Positions 1 through 6,020 of a stretch of 11,862 nucleotides of DNA are shown one piece after another. A program made the position numbers and the translations under genes. A model generated the notes under the pieces. The model had not been told where the DNA came from. It was given only the letters and a program-made list of their open reading frames with translations, and did no database searches. Within the stretch, counting starts at the first letter, position 1. Each line of letters starts with the position of its first letter. Source of the stretch: an uncultured Actinoplanes sp. (lineage in GTDB: Bacteria; Actinomycetota; Actinomycetes; Mycobacteriales; Micromonosporaceae); contig CAKUMG010000088.1 in the NCBI GenBank assembly GCA_934667465.1, positions 1-11,862 of the forward strand. Reading direction: 5' to 3'.

Positions 1-371
1 CCTCGGTGGTGGCGCCGCTGAGCGTCCCGCTGCTCGTCGGCGTCGGGGGGACGGGGGTGGTCTTCGCCGTCTTCGCGGGCGTCTTCGTCCTGGCGCCCGG
101 CACCCGCCCCTGGCCGGCCGCGGCGGTGGCCGTCGGCTTCTGCTGGGCCGTCGAGCTGCTCCAGCTGACCGGGCTCCCGGCCTACCTCTCGGCGCGCAGC
201 ACCCTCGCCCGGCTCGCCCTCGGCGTCCACTTCGACGCCCGCGACCTGGCCTGGTACGTCGTCGGTGTCCTGCCCCTGGCCGCCGCCCACCACCTCGCCC
301 GCCCCGCCCCGACCGACGCCGCTTCGACGGCCGCCGCCCCAGCCGCCCCTGGCGCCGATCCGCACCCCTGA
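1..371 (+). CDS. DUF2809 family membrane protein (5' end outside window)
   Basis: The reading frame is open to the left edge of the window, so the true start probably lies upstream; the GTG codons at 6 and 9 are internal or at best alternative starts. About 120 residues are visible. They hold two clear hydrophobic segments near the start, then a segment with the DUF2809 hallmark FCWAVELLQLTGLP, a polar stretch with ARSTLARLALG and FDARDLAWYVVGVL, and a Pro/Ala-rich tail. DUF2809 proteins are small integral membrane proteins of about 130-150 residues, so only the first membrane segment is likely missing. Function is unknown for the family. The stop TGA at 369-371 lies 49 bases before the next start. 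Family call is from the conserved ELLQLTGLP and FD-RDL-AY patterns; the partial state is inferred from the missing first segment. Confidence 0.8.
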   Translation, partial: SVVAPLSVPLLVGVGGTGVVFAVFAGVFVLAPGTRPWPAAAVAVGFCWAVELLQLTGLPAYLSARSTLARLALGVHFDARDLAWYVVGVLPLAAAHHLARPAPTDAASTAAAPAAPGADPHP

Positions 372-407
372 TGATCAGCCGCGGCGGCGCCCGTTGACCG
401 GTGCCCC

Positions 408-413
408 TACCGT
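408..413 (+). promoter_or_regulatory. -10 box (TACCGT) for a leaderless SDR transcript
   Basis: TACCGT fits the actinobacterial TANNNT -10 motif and lies 7 bases before GTG at 421, placing the expected transcription start on or next to the start codon. No Shine-Dalgarno sequence precedes that GTG. No good -35 box is seen at the right distance; the nearby TTGACC at 394-399 is only 8 bases away and is too close to pair with it. Confidence 0.45.
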
Positions 414-420
414 GTCGGGC

Positions 421-1092
421 GTGATCAAACTGGCGGTCGTCGCGGCGACCGGAGGGGTCGGCCGGCACCTGCTGAGTCAGTCCCTGGCCGCCGGGCACGA
501 CGTGACGGCGGTCGTGCGTAACCCGCAGCGCCTGACCGGCTCCCCGGCCCGGATCGTCCGCTGCGACCTGGCGGACCCACAGCCCGGCGTGCTCGAGGAC
601 GCCCTCACCGGTGCCGACGCCGTGGTGTCTGCCCTGGGCGCCCCCACCGGTGCCGACGCGGGCATCGCCTCCCGGGGCACCCGTGCCCTGGTGGACGCCA
701 TGCGGGCCACCGGCGTCCGCCGCCTCGTGGCGGTCAGCGCGGCCTCGGTGGGCACCGTGCCGTCCCCGGGCCGGCCGAACCCGCCGCGCCACAACCCCGG
801 CGACGGCATCGTCATGCGCCACCTCATCGCCCCGGTGGCCAAGAAGCTCTTCGCCCCCCACTACCGCGACCTCGCCGTCATGGAGGACCTTCTGCGCGAC
901 AGCGACCTCGCCTGGACCGTCTCCCGCCCGCCCCGCCTCCTCGACCGCCGCCTCCGCCCGCACTACCGCACCGCCGTCGACCGGAACGTCCGCGGTGGCC
1001 TCTTCATCGCCCGCGCCGACGTCGCCGCTCACATGCTCGCCGTGCTCGACGACCCGGCCACGATCCACCACACCCTGTCGATCGCCTACTGA
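421..1092 (+). CDS. NAD(P)-binding SDR-like protein (NmrA / biliverdin reductase B-like)
   Basis: A 223-residue atypical short-chain dehydrogenase/reductase-like protein. The N-terminus is a beta strand followed by the dinucleotide-binding loop AATGGVGRHLL (residues 8-18) and GHDVTAVVRNPQRL, the usual NADP-preferring layout in which an Arg follows the second strand. A DLADP motif (about residues 43-47), GADAVVSALG and VRRLVAVSAASVG follow in Rossmann order, and the C-terminus holds the SRPPRL and RADVAAHML patterns seen in NAD(P)H-binding/BVR-B-like proteins. Substrate is unknown; these proteins reduce flavins or quinones or only sense NADP. The start at GTG 421 was chosen because it begins just before the first strand and follows a -10 box; GTG at 412 is an alternative. 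The frame extends upstream to 265 but that part overlaps the DUF2809 gene and looks non-coding. It ends 16 bases from the convergent repeat-protein gene. Confidence 0.85.
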   Translation: MIKLAVVAATGGVGRHLLSQSLAAGHDVTAVVRNPQRLTGSPARIVRCDLADPQPGVLEDALTGADAVVSALGAPTGADAGIASRGTRALVDAMRATGVRRLVAVSAASVGTVPSPGRPNPPRHNPGDGIVMRHLIAPVAKKLFAPHYRDLAVMEDLLRDSDLAWTVSRPPRLLDRRLRPHYRTAVDRNVRGGLFIARADVAAHMLAVLDDPATIHHTLSIAY

Positions 1093-1108
1093 TCCACGGC
1101 AGGGGAGC

Positions 1109-2011
1109 CTACGACTCCTCTTCGGCGAGCCGTTCCTCGCCGCGGCGGCGGAGGCGCTTGAGGCCCGGCAGGCCCTGGATCGCGAGGTGGAGGTCGTTGG
1201 TGACCTCGAGCAGGGAGTGCAGGTCCGGGCCGACCTGGTCGAGCTTGGTGAGCAGGGGCAGCACGTCGTCGGTGAGGTGGCGGCGCAGCTGGGGCAGCTG
1301 GTCGATCATCTTGATCGCGGCGGTGACCTCCTCGGGGGTCAGCTCCGCCACGAAGCGGGTGAGCAGCGGCTCGGCCCGGCGCAGGGTCGGGGCGTAGCCG
1401 TCCAGCAGCGCGGTGCTCTCGTCGACCGCCCGCCCGGCGCCGCTGATGATCCGCTGCGTGTCACCCACGGCCACCCCGGCGTCCGTGACGATCTTGCGCG
1501 TGTCCGTGACCGCCTCGCCCGCCTCGGCCACGATCTTCCGCGTGTCCGTGACCGCTGAACCGGCCTCGGCGACGATCTTCCGCGTGTCCGCGACCGTTGA
1601 CCCGGCTTCGGTGACGATCTTTCGGGTGTCACTGACGGTGTCGCCGGCGTCGCCGATGATGCGGCGCGTGTCGGTGACGGCGGTCTCGGCGTCGGTGCTG
1701 ACGCGGCCCACGCGGGCCAGGACGGACTCGGCGCCGGTGGTGATCTGGTCGACGCGGGCGATCATCGTCTGGGCGCCGGTGGCCGCGGCCTCGGCCTCGC
1801 CGAGCACCCCCTCGACACGGTCGACCAGGGCCTCGGCACGCTCGGCGATGATCGTGACGCGGCTGAGGAGCAGCTCCGCCTGCCCCAGCAGGGCCAGCAT
1901 CCGGGCCGGCACGGTCGCCGCGGAGGCCGCCGCCTCGGCGGCCTGACCTGCGGCGTTACGGGTGAGGTCGAAGAGCGCGAAAGGCGAGGGGAGCTGGGCC
2001 ATGGCTCTCAT
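1109..2011 (-). CDS. 14-residue-repeat alpha-helical protein of unknown function
   Basis: A 300-residue protein with no signal peptide or membrane segment that I recognise. Residues 1-51 are an Ala-rich amphipathic start. Residues 52-205 form about eleven consecutive 14-residue units with small or aliphatic residues at positions 1, 4, 5, 8, 11 and 12; the six central units (108-191) are close copies of AGxAVxDTRKIVxx. Fourteen residues equal two heptads, so a long amphipathic helix or coiled coil is expected. Residues 206-300 are a non-repeated helical domain containing LTPEEVTAAIKMIDQLPQL, VGPDLHSLLEVTNDL and a basic end, GLKRLRRRGEERL. Start: ATG 2011 has GAGGG four bases upstream; ATG 2002 (MAQLPSP) is an alternative. 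It diverges from the beta-lactamase-fold gene across 94 bases. Function unknown; a structural, scaffold or membrane-surface role is only a guess from the helix pattern. Confidence 0.8.
   Translation of the reverse strand: MRAMAQLPSPFALFDLTRNAAGQAAEAAASAATVPARMLALLGQAELLLSRVTIIAERAEALVDRVEGVLGEAEAAATGAQTMIARVDQITTGAESVLARVGRVSTDAETAVTDTRRIIGDAGDTVSDTRKIVTEAGSTVADTRKIVAEAGSAVTDTRKIVAEAGEAVTDTRKIVTDAGVAVGDTQRIISGAGRAVDESTALLDGYAPTLRRAEPLLTRFVAELTPEEVTAAIKMIDQLPQLRRHLTDDVLPLLTKLDQVGPDLHSLLEVTNDLHLAIQGLPGLKRLRRRGEERLAEEES
1397..1858 (-). repeat. In-frame 42-base tandem repeats (11 units at protein level)
   Basis: The coding strand holds 42-base units in exact register. The six best are 1439-1480, 1481-1522, 1523-1564, 1565-1606, 1607-1648 and 1649-1690; 1523-1564 and 1565-1606 differ at only four of 42 bases by eye. 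Degenerate units recognisable only in the protein extend the 14-residue periodicity to residues 52-205. All unit boundaries keep the reading frame, so the array belongs to the gene and is not a CRISPR or intergenic repeat. Confidence 0.9.
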
Positions 2012-2056
2012 TGTGCCCTCGGCGCGCCATCACCAACCGTCATGATGAACATGCCC

Positions 2057-2062
2057 ATAGTG
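2057..2062 (-). promoter_or_regulatory. Possible -10 box (CACTAT, minus strand) for the repeat-protein gene
   Basis: Read on the minus strand, CACTAT lies here, about 45 bases before the ATG at 2011, leaving a short 5' leader that includes the GAGGG ribosome-binding candidate. The same hexamer serves the opposite gene, so CATAGTG (2056-2062) and CACTATG (2094-2100) form an inverted repeat. No strong -35 match is seen on this strand near 2080-2086. Confidence 0.35.
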
Positions 2063-2069
2063 CGAGGGT

Positions 2070-2099
2070 TTGAACATCACCCGTCGGGCGAGGCACTAT
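2070..2099 (+). promoter_or_regulatory. Promoter of the beta-lactamase-fold gene: -35 TTGAAC, -10 CACTAT
   Basis: TTGAAC (2070-2075) is a near-consensus -35 element, followed after 18 bases by CACTAT (2094-2099), which matches the -10 pattern except for its first base. The predicted start of transcription coincides with the GTG codon at 2106, six bases after the -10 box. This explains why the TTG at 2070 should not be taken as the start codon. Confidence 0.6.
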
Positions 2100-2105
2100 G
2101 CACGG

Positions 2106-3035
2106 GTGCGTCGTTACCGAATGGCAATTCTGGCAGCTGCCACAGCCGTCGTCCTCGGGGGCGGCGGATTGATCGCCGTCGGCCTGCAAGGCGACGAGGG
2201 CGGGCTCGGTGCCGGCCTGCTGCCGAGTTCGCTGACGGGGGGTGAGCAGGCGCCCTCGGCCGCGCCGTCGCCGACGGGACCCTCGCCGGAGGAGCTGGCC
2301 GCGATCGAGCGGGCCAAGCGCGTCAAGGCGCTCGACACGGCCCTCAAGAAGGTCGCCGCCGACGCACCCGACTTCTCCGTCGCCGTGCTCGACCGGACGA
2401 CCGGCGAGCGTTACGCCTACCGCGGCGCCGAGAAGTACGAGACCGCCAGCATCGTCAAGGTTCAGATCCTGGCGTGCGTGCTGCTCCAGGCCCAGGACGA
2501 GGAGCGCAAGCCGACCTCCGGCGAGCTGTCCCTGGCCCGGCCGATGATCCGGGTGAGCGACAACGACGCCACCACCTCGCTCTTCTCCGCCGTCGGCGGC
2601 CGCAGCGGGCTCTCCGGCTGCAACAAGCGCCTCGGCCTGACCCAGACCACGGTCAGCAGCTCCTGGGGGCTGACCCGGACCACGGTCAACGACCAGGTCA
2701 AGCTGCTCGGCGCGCTCGTCGACGAGAAGGGTCCCCTGGACACGTCCTCCCGCAAGACCGCCTTCACGCTGATGAGCACGGTCGACAGCGAGCAGGACTG
2801 GGGCGTCACTGCCGCCGGCAAGGCCGCCGAGACCACCACGGTCAAGAACGGCTGGCTGCCCCTCTCCACCGACGGCAACCTCTGGATCATCAACACCGTC
2901 GGCCGGGTCACCTCCACCGACGGCGCGACCGACGTCTCGATCGCTGTCCTGACCCACGAGAACACCACGATGGAGTCGGGCATCAAGCTGACCGAGAAGG
3001 TCGCCAAGCTGACCCGCACCCACCTGAAGTACTGA
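2106..3035 (+). CDS. Exported class A beta-lactamase-fold serine hydrolase / PBP-like protein
   Basis: A 309-residue protein. Residues 1-27 are a basic start (MRRYR) plus a hydrophobic, Gly-rich segment, a signal peptide or membrane anchor; no lipobox Cys is seen. Residues about 30-62 are a Gly/Pro/Ser linker and 62-85 a helix. The catalytic domain (about 85-309) has the serine/lysine pair S115-I-V-K118, the SDN motif at 151-153 and a KTG-like K247-N-G249, in the order expected for the beta-lactamase2 (PF13354) family. I do not find the ExxLN omega-loop motif that supplies the deacylating Glu in true class A enzymes, so efficient beta-lactam hydrolysis is doubtful; a peptidase, esterase or penicillin-binding role is as likely. 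Cys124 and Cys172 could form a disulfide outside the membrane. Start GTG 2106 is chosen because a -35/-10 promoter occupies 2070-2099; TTG 2070 and ATG 2121 are alternatives. Confidence 0.85.
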   Translation: MRRYRMAILAAATAVVLGGGGLIAVGLQGDEGGLGAGLLPSSLTGGEQAPSAAPSPTGPSPEELAAIERAKRVKALDTALKKVAADAPDFSVAVLDRTTGERYAYRGAEKYETASIVKVQILACVLLQAQDEERKPTSGELSLARPMIRVSDNDATTSLFSAVGGRSGLSGCNKRLGLTQTTVSSSWGLTRTTVNDQVKLLGALVDEKGPLDTSSRKTAFTLMSTVDSEQDWGVTAAGKAAETTTVKNGWLPLSTDGNLWIINTVGRVTSTDGATDVSIAVLTHENTTMESGIKLTEKVAKLTRTHLKY

Positions 3036-3056
3036 CCCAGCTTCGCAGGGGCGGTG

Positions 3057-3096
3057 CCGCCCGCGTATCCACCAGAAGAATGAGATCCGCGGGCGG
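3057..3096. terminator. Bidirectional hairpin between convergent genes
   Basis: CCGCCCGCG at 3057-3065 pairs perfectly with CGCGGGCGG at 3088-3096, and after one mismatch three more pairs (3067-3069 with 3084-3086) extend the stem. It lies between the stop of the beta-lactamase-fold gene (3035) and the stop of the convergent DedA gene (3102). There is no clear T-run on either side, as is common in high-GC actinobacterial terminators, so efficiency cannot be judged. Confidence 0.6.
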
Positions 3097-3101
3097 ACTG
3101 C

Positions 3102-3674
3102 TCAGGAAGCGGTCTCGGAGGTGCGGGACCGCAGCCGGTTGACCAGGCTGACGGCCTGCGTGACCAGCAGGACCAGGATGATCGCGGCGACGACGCCCTG
3201 CCACGGCTCCGGGAAGATCGAGCCGCCCGCGACGCCGATGCCGGCGTAGACGGCCGACCAGAGCAGGCAGGCCGGCAGGTTGGCGACCACGAAGGTGCGC
3301 CACGGCAGGCCCAGGAAGGCCGCCGCCAGCAGGACCGGCACCCGGCCGCCCGGCAGCAGCCGGGAGACCAGCAGGACCGGGACCTGGCTGTGCCGCAGGC
3401 GCTCCTTGACCGAGGCGAGATGCTCCTCGTCGCGCAGCCAGCGCAGCCGCCGGGCCAGTTTCTCGCCGCCCTTGCGGCACATCGCGTACATGACCAGGTC
3501 CCCGGCGTAGGCGCCCGCGGCGCCCGCGGCGATCGTCAGGACGATCAGCAGGGGATGCGTGTGGAAGGCGAGGGCCGCCGCGCCGCTGACGGCCGCGCCG
3601 GTGGGCACGATCGGGACGATCGCGCCGAAGCCGACGACCAGCAGCAGCCAGGCCAGGGTCCCGAGCTCGTTCAC
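3102..3674 (-). CDS. DedA / SNARE-associated family membrane protein
   Basis: A 190-residue multi-pass membrane protein. Hydrophobic segments lie near residues 5-35, 40-63, 98-120, 126-150 and 158-178. The DedA (PF09335) signature is present in SRLLPGGRVP, with Arg105 and Arg111 six residues apart as in the two Arg residues essential in E. coli YqjA/YghB, followed by the conserved small-residue helix and the LWSAVYAGIG segment. Asp59 in AGDLVMY matches the acidic residue usual before the loop. The first re-entrant loop reads IVPTGAA, where many relatives have a Pro-Gly-Glu; the Glu seems replaced by Ala. DedA proteins are known to act in undecaprenyl-phosphate or phospholipid transport. GTG 3674 overlaps the TGA of the hydrolase upstream by four bases, so it is the third gene of a coupled operon. 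Confidence 0.85.
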   Translation of the reverse strand: MNELGTLAWLLLVVGFGAIVPIVPTGAAVSGAAALAFHTHPLLIVLTIAAGAAGAYAGDLVMYAMCRKGGEKLARRLRWLRDEEHLASVKERLRHSQVPVLLVSRLLPGGRVPVLLAAAFLGLPWRTFVVANLPACLLWSAVYAGIGVAGGSIFPEPWQGVVAAIILVLLVTQAVSLVNRLRSRTSETAS

Positions 3675-4447
3675 GCCGGCGTGTCGATCGTCAGCGTCTC
3701 GCCGTGCGCGAGCACCCGGACGCGGGTGTCGGGGGAGAGCGTGGCCGCGCGGCGGGCGAACTCGTCGCCGGGCTCGGAGAACATGTGCGGGCGGACGCGG
3801 CCCAGGCCGATCGGCCAGAACGTGCCGTAGTGGACCGGGACCGCCCAGGCCGCCTTGACGCGGCGCAGCGCCTCCGCGCCGTCGGCGGGGTCGAGGTGGC
3901 CCTCCGCGCCCAGCGTCGGACCCCAGCCGCCGACCGGGATCAGCGCCAGGTCGAGCGGGCCCAGCTCGCTCATGCCGTCGAACAGGCCGGTGTCGCCGCC
4001 GTACCAGGTGCGGCCCGCGCCCTCGATCACGAAGCCCAACGCCGTGGAGCGCAGCCGGGACCAGGGGCCGCGGCTGCCGTCGTGGGCCGCGGGGACCGCG
4101 CGCACGGTGACCGCGCCGACCGTGACCTGGTCACCCGGCGCCAGCTCGATGCAGCGCCCCGCCGAGGCACGGCCGAGTCCCCTGGCGATCAGGTCGGTGC
4201 CGCCGGGGGGCACCACCAGCATCGGCGAGCCGGGCACGGCCTTGAGCGACGGCAGATGGAAGTGGTCGGCGTGCAGGTGCGACAGCAGCACCGCGTCGGG
4301 GGCGCCGGGCAGCGTGGGCGCGGGCCCGGCCATCCGCCGCAGGTGGAACAGGCGGTCGGTGAGGAGCGGGTCGGTGAGCAGCGAGACTCCTGAGTCGGCC
4401 AGCCACATGGTGCTGTGCCCCCACCACGTGACACTGATCGGGCTCAC
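3671..4447 (-). CDS. Metallo-beta-lactamase-fold hydrolase, NAPE-PLD/UlaG-like
   Basis: A 258-residue cytosolic protein of the MBL superfamily (Lactamase_B_2 type). It begins with WWGHSTMWL and LLTDPLL, the two opening strands of NAPE-PLD and UlaG-like enzymes. The metal site is complete: H57-L-H59-A-D61-H62, then H122, D152 in YGGDTGLF, and H206 in VPVHYGTF. The segment LGPLDLALIPVGGWGP with a following GHLDP resembles the N-acyl-phosphatidylethanolamine phospholipase D group, which supports a phosphodiester or lactone substrate, but the substrate cannot be read from sequence. No signal peptide or membrane segment is present. GTG 4447 overlaps the DUF1990 TGA (GTGA), and the gene's own TGA overlaps the DedA GTG in the same way, so translation of all three is probably coupled. 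Confidence 0.87.
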   Translation of the reverse strand: MSPISVTWWGHSTMWLADSGVSLLTDPLLTDRLFHLRRMAGPAPTLPGAPDAVLLSHLHADHFHLPSLKAVPGSPMLVVPPGGTDLIARGLGRASAGRCIELAPGDQVTVGAVTVRAVPAAHDGSRGPWSRLRSTALGFVIEGAGRTWYGGDTGLFDGMSELGPLDLALIPVGGWGPTLGAEGHLDPADGAEALRRVKAAWAVPVHYGTFWPIGLGRVRPHMFSEPGDEFARRAATLSPDTRVRVLAHGETLTIDTPA

Positions 4448-4944
4448 GGCACCACCTTAGCGAGGCGGCGGCGCAGTGCGAGGCCGCAGACCCGAGCGTA
4501 CGCGTGCTGGCCGAGCCGGGCGGCCGGCCCGAGCGCCCGCATCGGCCAGCCGGCGGGCACGCTGAACGAGGTGATCTCCAGCCACACCGTGCCGTCCGGG
4601 TCGCGCAGGGCCAGGAACGACTCCTCGCCGCGCGCCGGGTGGCCGGGCAGTGTGCCGTAGGCGTACCCCGCCCGGTCCGGCTCCTCGATCACGTAGACGA
4701 CCTCGCAGGGTGCGCGCAGCGGGCCGCGGCCGACGACGACCCGCACCCCGGGGGCCGCGCGGCCCCCCGAGGCCTGGACGCCGGGGCCGCGCTGCATCTG
4801 AAACGTGAGAATCGCCTCGGCGGCCCGCCCGAAGACGCGCGAGTCACCCAGCCGGGTGCGGTAGCGCAGGTGGCGGTACCCGGACGGGAGGGGCTCGCGC
4901 TGGGACGCGCCCACCTCGGGGTACGTGAATCCGGTCTCTGTCAC
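4444..4944 (-). CDS. DUF1990 family protein
   Basis: A 166-residue protein of the DUF1990 family. It opens with GFTYPEVGAS, the family's usual N-terminus, followed by the LGDSRVFGRAAEAILTFQM helix, a Gly-rich strand region, and the strongest signature, YAYGTLPGHPARGEESF, then VWLEITSFSVP and a basic C-terminal helix. The fold is thought to be START/SRPBCC-like with an internal cavity, so binding of a hydrophobic ligand is possible but unproven. Start GTG 4944 was chosen because GAGGGAAG (minus strand, 4954-4961) sits nine bases upstream and because the family begins at about this point; ATG 4986 would add 14 residues without a ribosome-binding site. It is the first gene of a three-gene minus-strand operon and diverges from the lipid kinase over 55 bases. 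Confidence 0.85.
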   Translation of the reverse strand: MTETGFTYPEVGASQREPLPSGYRHLRYRTRLGDSRVFGRAAEAILTFQMQRGPGVQASGGRAAPGVRVVVGRGPLRAPCEVVYVIEEPDRAGYAYGTLPGHPARGEESFLALRDPDGTVWLEITSFSVPAGWPMRALGPAARLGQHAYARVCGLALRRRLAKVVP

Positions 4945-4953
4945 GTCGTACGT

Positions 4954-4961
4954 CTTCCCTC
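4954..4961 (-). promoter_or_regulatory. Ribosome-binding site deciding the DUF1990 start
   Basis: On the minus strand GAGGGAAG lies nine bases before GTG 4944. It supports this codon over the ATG at 4986, which has no purine-rich sequence ahead of it. Confidence 0.6.
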
Positions 4962-4987
4962 GGGTCGCCGAACCGAACCGGGTCATG

Positions 4988-4993
4988 CACACT
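4988..4993 (+). promoter_or_regulatory. -10 box (CACACT) for the leaderless lipid-kinase operon
   Basis: CACACT differs from the TANNNT pattern only in its first base and ends six bases before GTG 5000, the same geometry as the promoter at 2094-2099. There is no Shine-Dalgarno sequence before the GTG. The -35 region (about 4964-4970) is weak; a CCGAA direct repeat, CCGAACCGAACC at 4968-4979, overlaps the spacer and could be an operator, which is speculation. Confidence 0.45.
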
Positions 4994-4999
4994 GGCGCC

Positions 5000-5971
5000 G
5001 TGACAGGACCCCGCTCTGCCGTCGTCGTGAACCCGGTCAAGGTGCCGGATCTCGACCTGCTGCGCCGCACCATAACCGAGGGTCTCGCCCAGGCGGGCTG
5101 GCCGGAGCCGGAGTGGTTCGAGACCACTCCCGAGGACCCTGGCCAGGGTGTGGCCACCACCGCCATCGAGAAGGGCGCCGAGCTCGTCTTCGTGTCCGGC
5201 GGCGACGGCACGGTGATGTCCGTCGTCGGCGCGCTCGCCGGCACCGACGTGGCGCTCGCCGTGCTGCCCGCGGGCACCGGCAACCTGCTCGCCGCGAACC
5301 TCGGGCTGAGCACCGACGCCGCCACCGGAGAGGAGGTCGCGCTGCAGGGCGGGCGCCGCCGGATCGACGTCGGCATGCACGGCGACCAGTGCTTCGTGGT
5401 GATGGCCGGCATGGGCTTCGACGCGCAGATGCTCGAGGGCACCTCCGAGGTGGCCAAGAAGCACATCGGCTGGATCGCGTACGTGGGCGGTGCGCTCAAG
5501 CACCTCCGCGACCGCCCCATGCGCGTGATCATCTCGCTCGACGGCAAGCCCGCCCTGCACCGCCGCCCGCGCAGCGTGCTGGTCGGCAACGTGGGCCGCC
5601 TGCAGGGCGGCGTCCGGCTGCTCAGCGACGCCGACCCGGCCGACGGCAAGCTCGACGTGGCGATCCTCAGCCCGCGCAGCCTGGCCCAGTGGGCGTCGCT
5701 CGGCTGGGCCGTCATGCGCCGCCGCGAGCGGATCCCGGCCATGGAGACCTACACCGCCGCCAAGGTCGAGATCCGCAGCGCCCGGCCGCAGCCCCGCCAG
5801 CTCGACGGCGACCTGATCGACCCGGGCAAGAGCATGTCGATCGGCGTGCGCCACCGGGCCCTGCTGCTCTGCGTGCCGCAGCCCGCCGGCGACGAGGACC
5901 TCGCCTACGACGCCTCCGCCGCCGAGCGGGCCGCGGAGGAGGTGCGCGAAGCCGCGAAGGAAGCCGAATGA
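5000..5971 (+). CDS. Diacylglycerol kinase-like lipid kinase (DAGK_cat family)
   Basis: A 323-residue cytosolic protein of the DAGK/LCB kinase superfamily, which moves the gamma-phosphate of ATP to a lipid hydroxyl, usually diacylglycerol to phosphatidic acid. The N-terminal strand AVVVNPVKV, the nucleotide-binding GGDGT (67-71), and LPAGTGNLLAANLG (89-102) are all intact. MAGMGFDAQML (135-145), LVGNVGRLQGG (194-204) and the C-terminal LDGDLID (268-274) follow in family order. The C-terminus is an Ala/Glu-rich helix. Start GTG 5000 begins MTGPRSAVVVNP, just before the first strand, and follows a -10 box without a ribosome-binding site; the frame extends upstream to 4925 but that would overlap the promoter and the divergent gene. 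It is the first of four same-strand genes, two of which (this one and the PAP2 protein) may run opposite phosphate reactions. The exact lipid substrate is not known. Confidence 0.88.
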   Translation: MTGPRSAVVVNPVKVPDLDLLRRTITEGLAQAGWPEPEWFETTPEDPGQGVATTAIEKGAELVFVSGGDGTVMSVVGALAGTDVALAVLPAGTGNLLAANLGLSTDAATGEEVALQGGRRRIDVGMHGDQCFVVMAGMGFDAQMLEGTSEVAKKHIGWIAYVGGALKHLRDRPMRVIISLDGKPALHRRPRSVLVGNVGRLQGGVRLLSDADPADGKLDVAILSPRSLAQWASLGWAVMRRRERIPAMETYTAAKVEIRSARPQPRQLDGDLIDPGKSMSIGVRHRALLLCVPQPAGDEDLAYDASAAERAAEEVREAAKEAE

Positions 5972-6020
5972 GCGCGCCTCCTCGGTCCCCGGGAGCCGGG
6001 AAGCGAAGCGGGGCGGCATC

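Noticed and set aside
394..399. TTGACC as the -35 box for the SDR gene
   Set aside because: It is only eight bases from the TACCGT -10 box, and no -10 box lies 16-18 bases after it.
1439..1690. CRISPR-like or satellite array of 42-base units
   Set aside because: Units are directly adjacent without spacers, keep the reading frame and encode a regular 14-residue helix repeat.
1413..1946. Ser/Ala/Arg-rich 177-codon plus-strand frame opposite the repeat gene
   Set aside because: It is the mirror of the 42-base repeats; the sense frame has a non-repeated C-terminal domain, an AT-richer promoter region and a ribosome-binding candidate.
2070..2105. TTG 2070 as start of the beta-lactamase-fold gene
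   Set aside because: The TTG is part of a TTGAAC -35 box with a correctly spaced -10 box; GTG 2106 begins a normal signal sequence.
5972..6020. Possible hairpin between the kinase and YihY genes
   Set aside because: The CGGTCCCCGGGAGCCG stretch forms only a short stem with a mismatch and no usable loop; it does not support a terminator or riboswitch.
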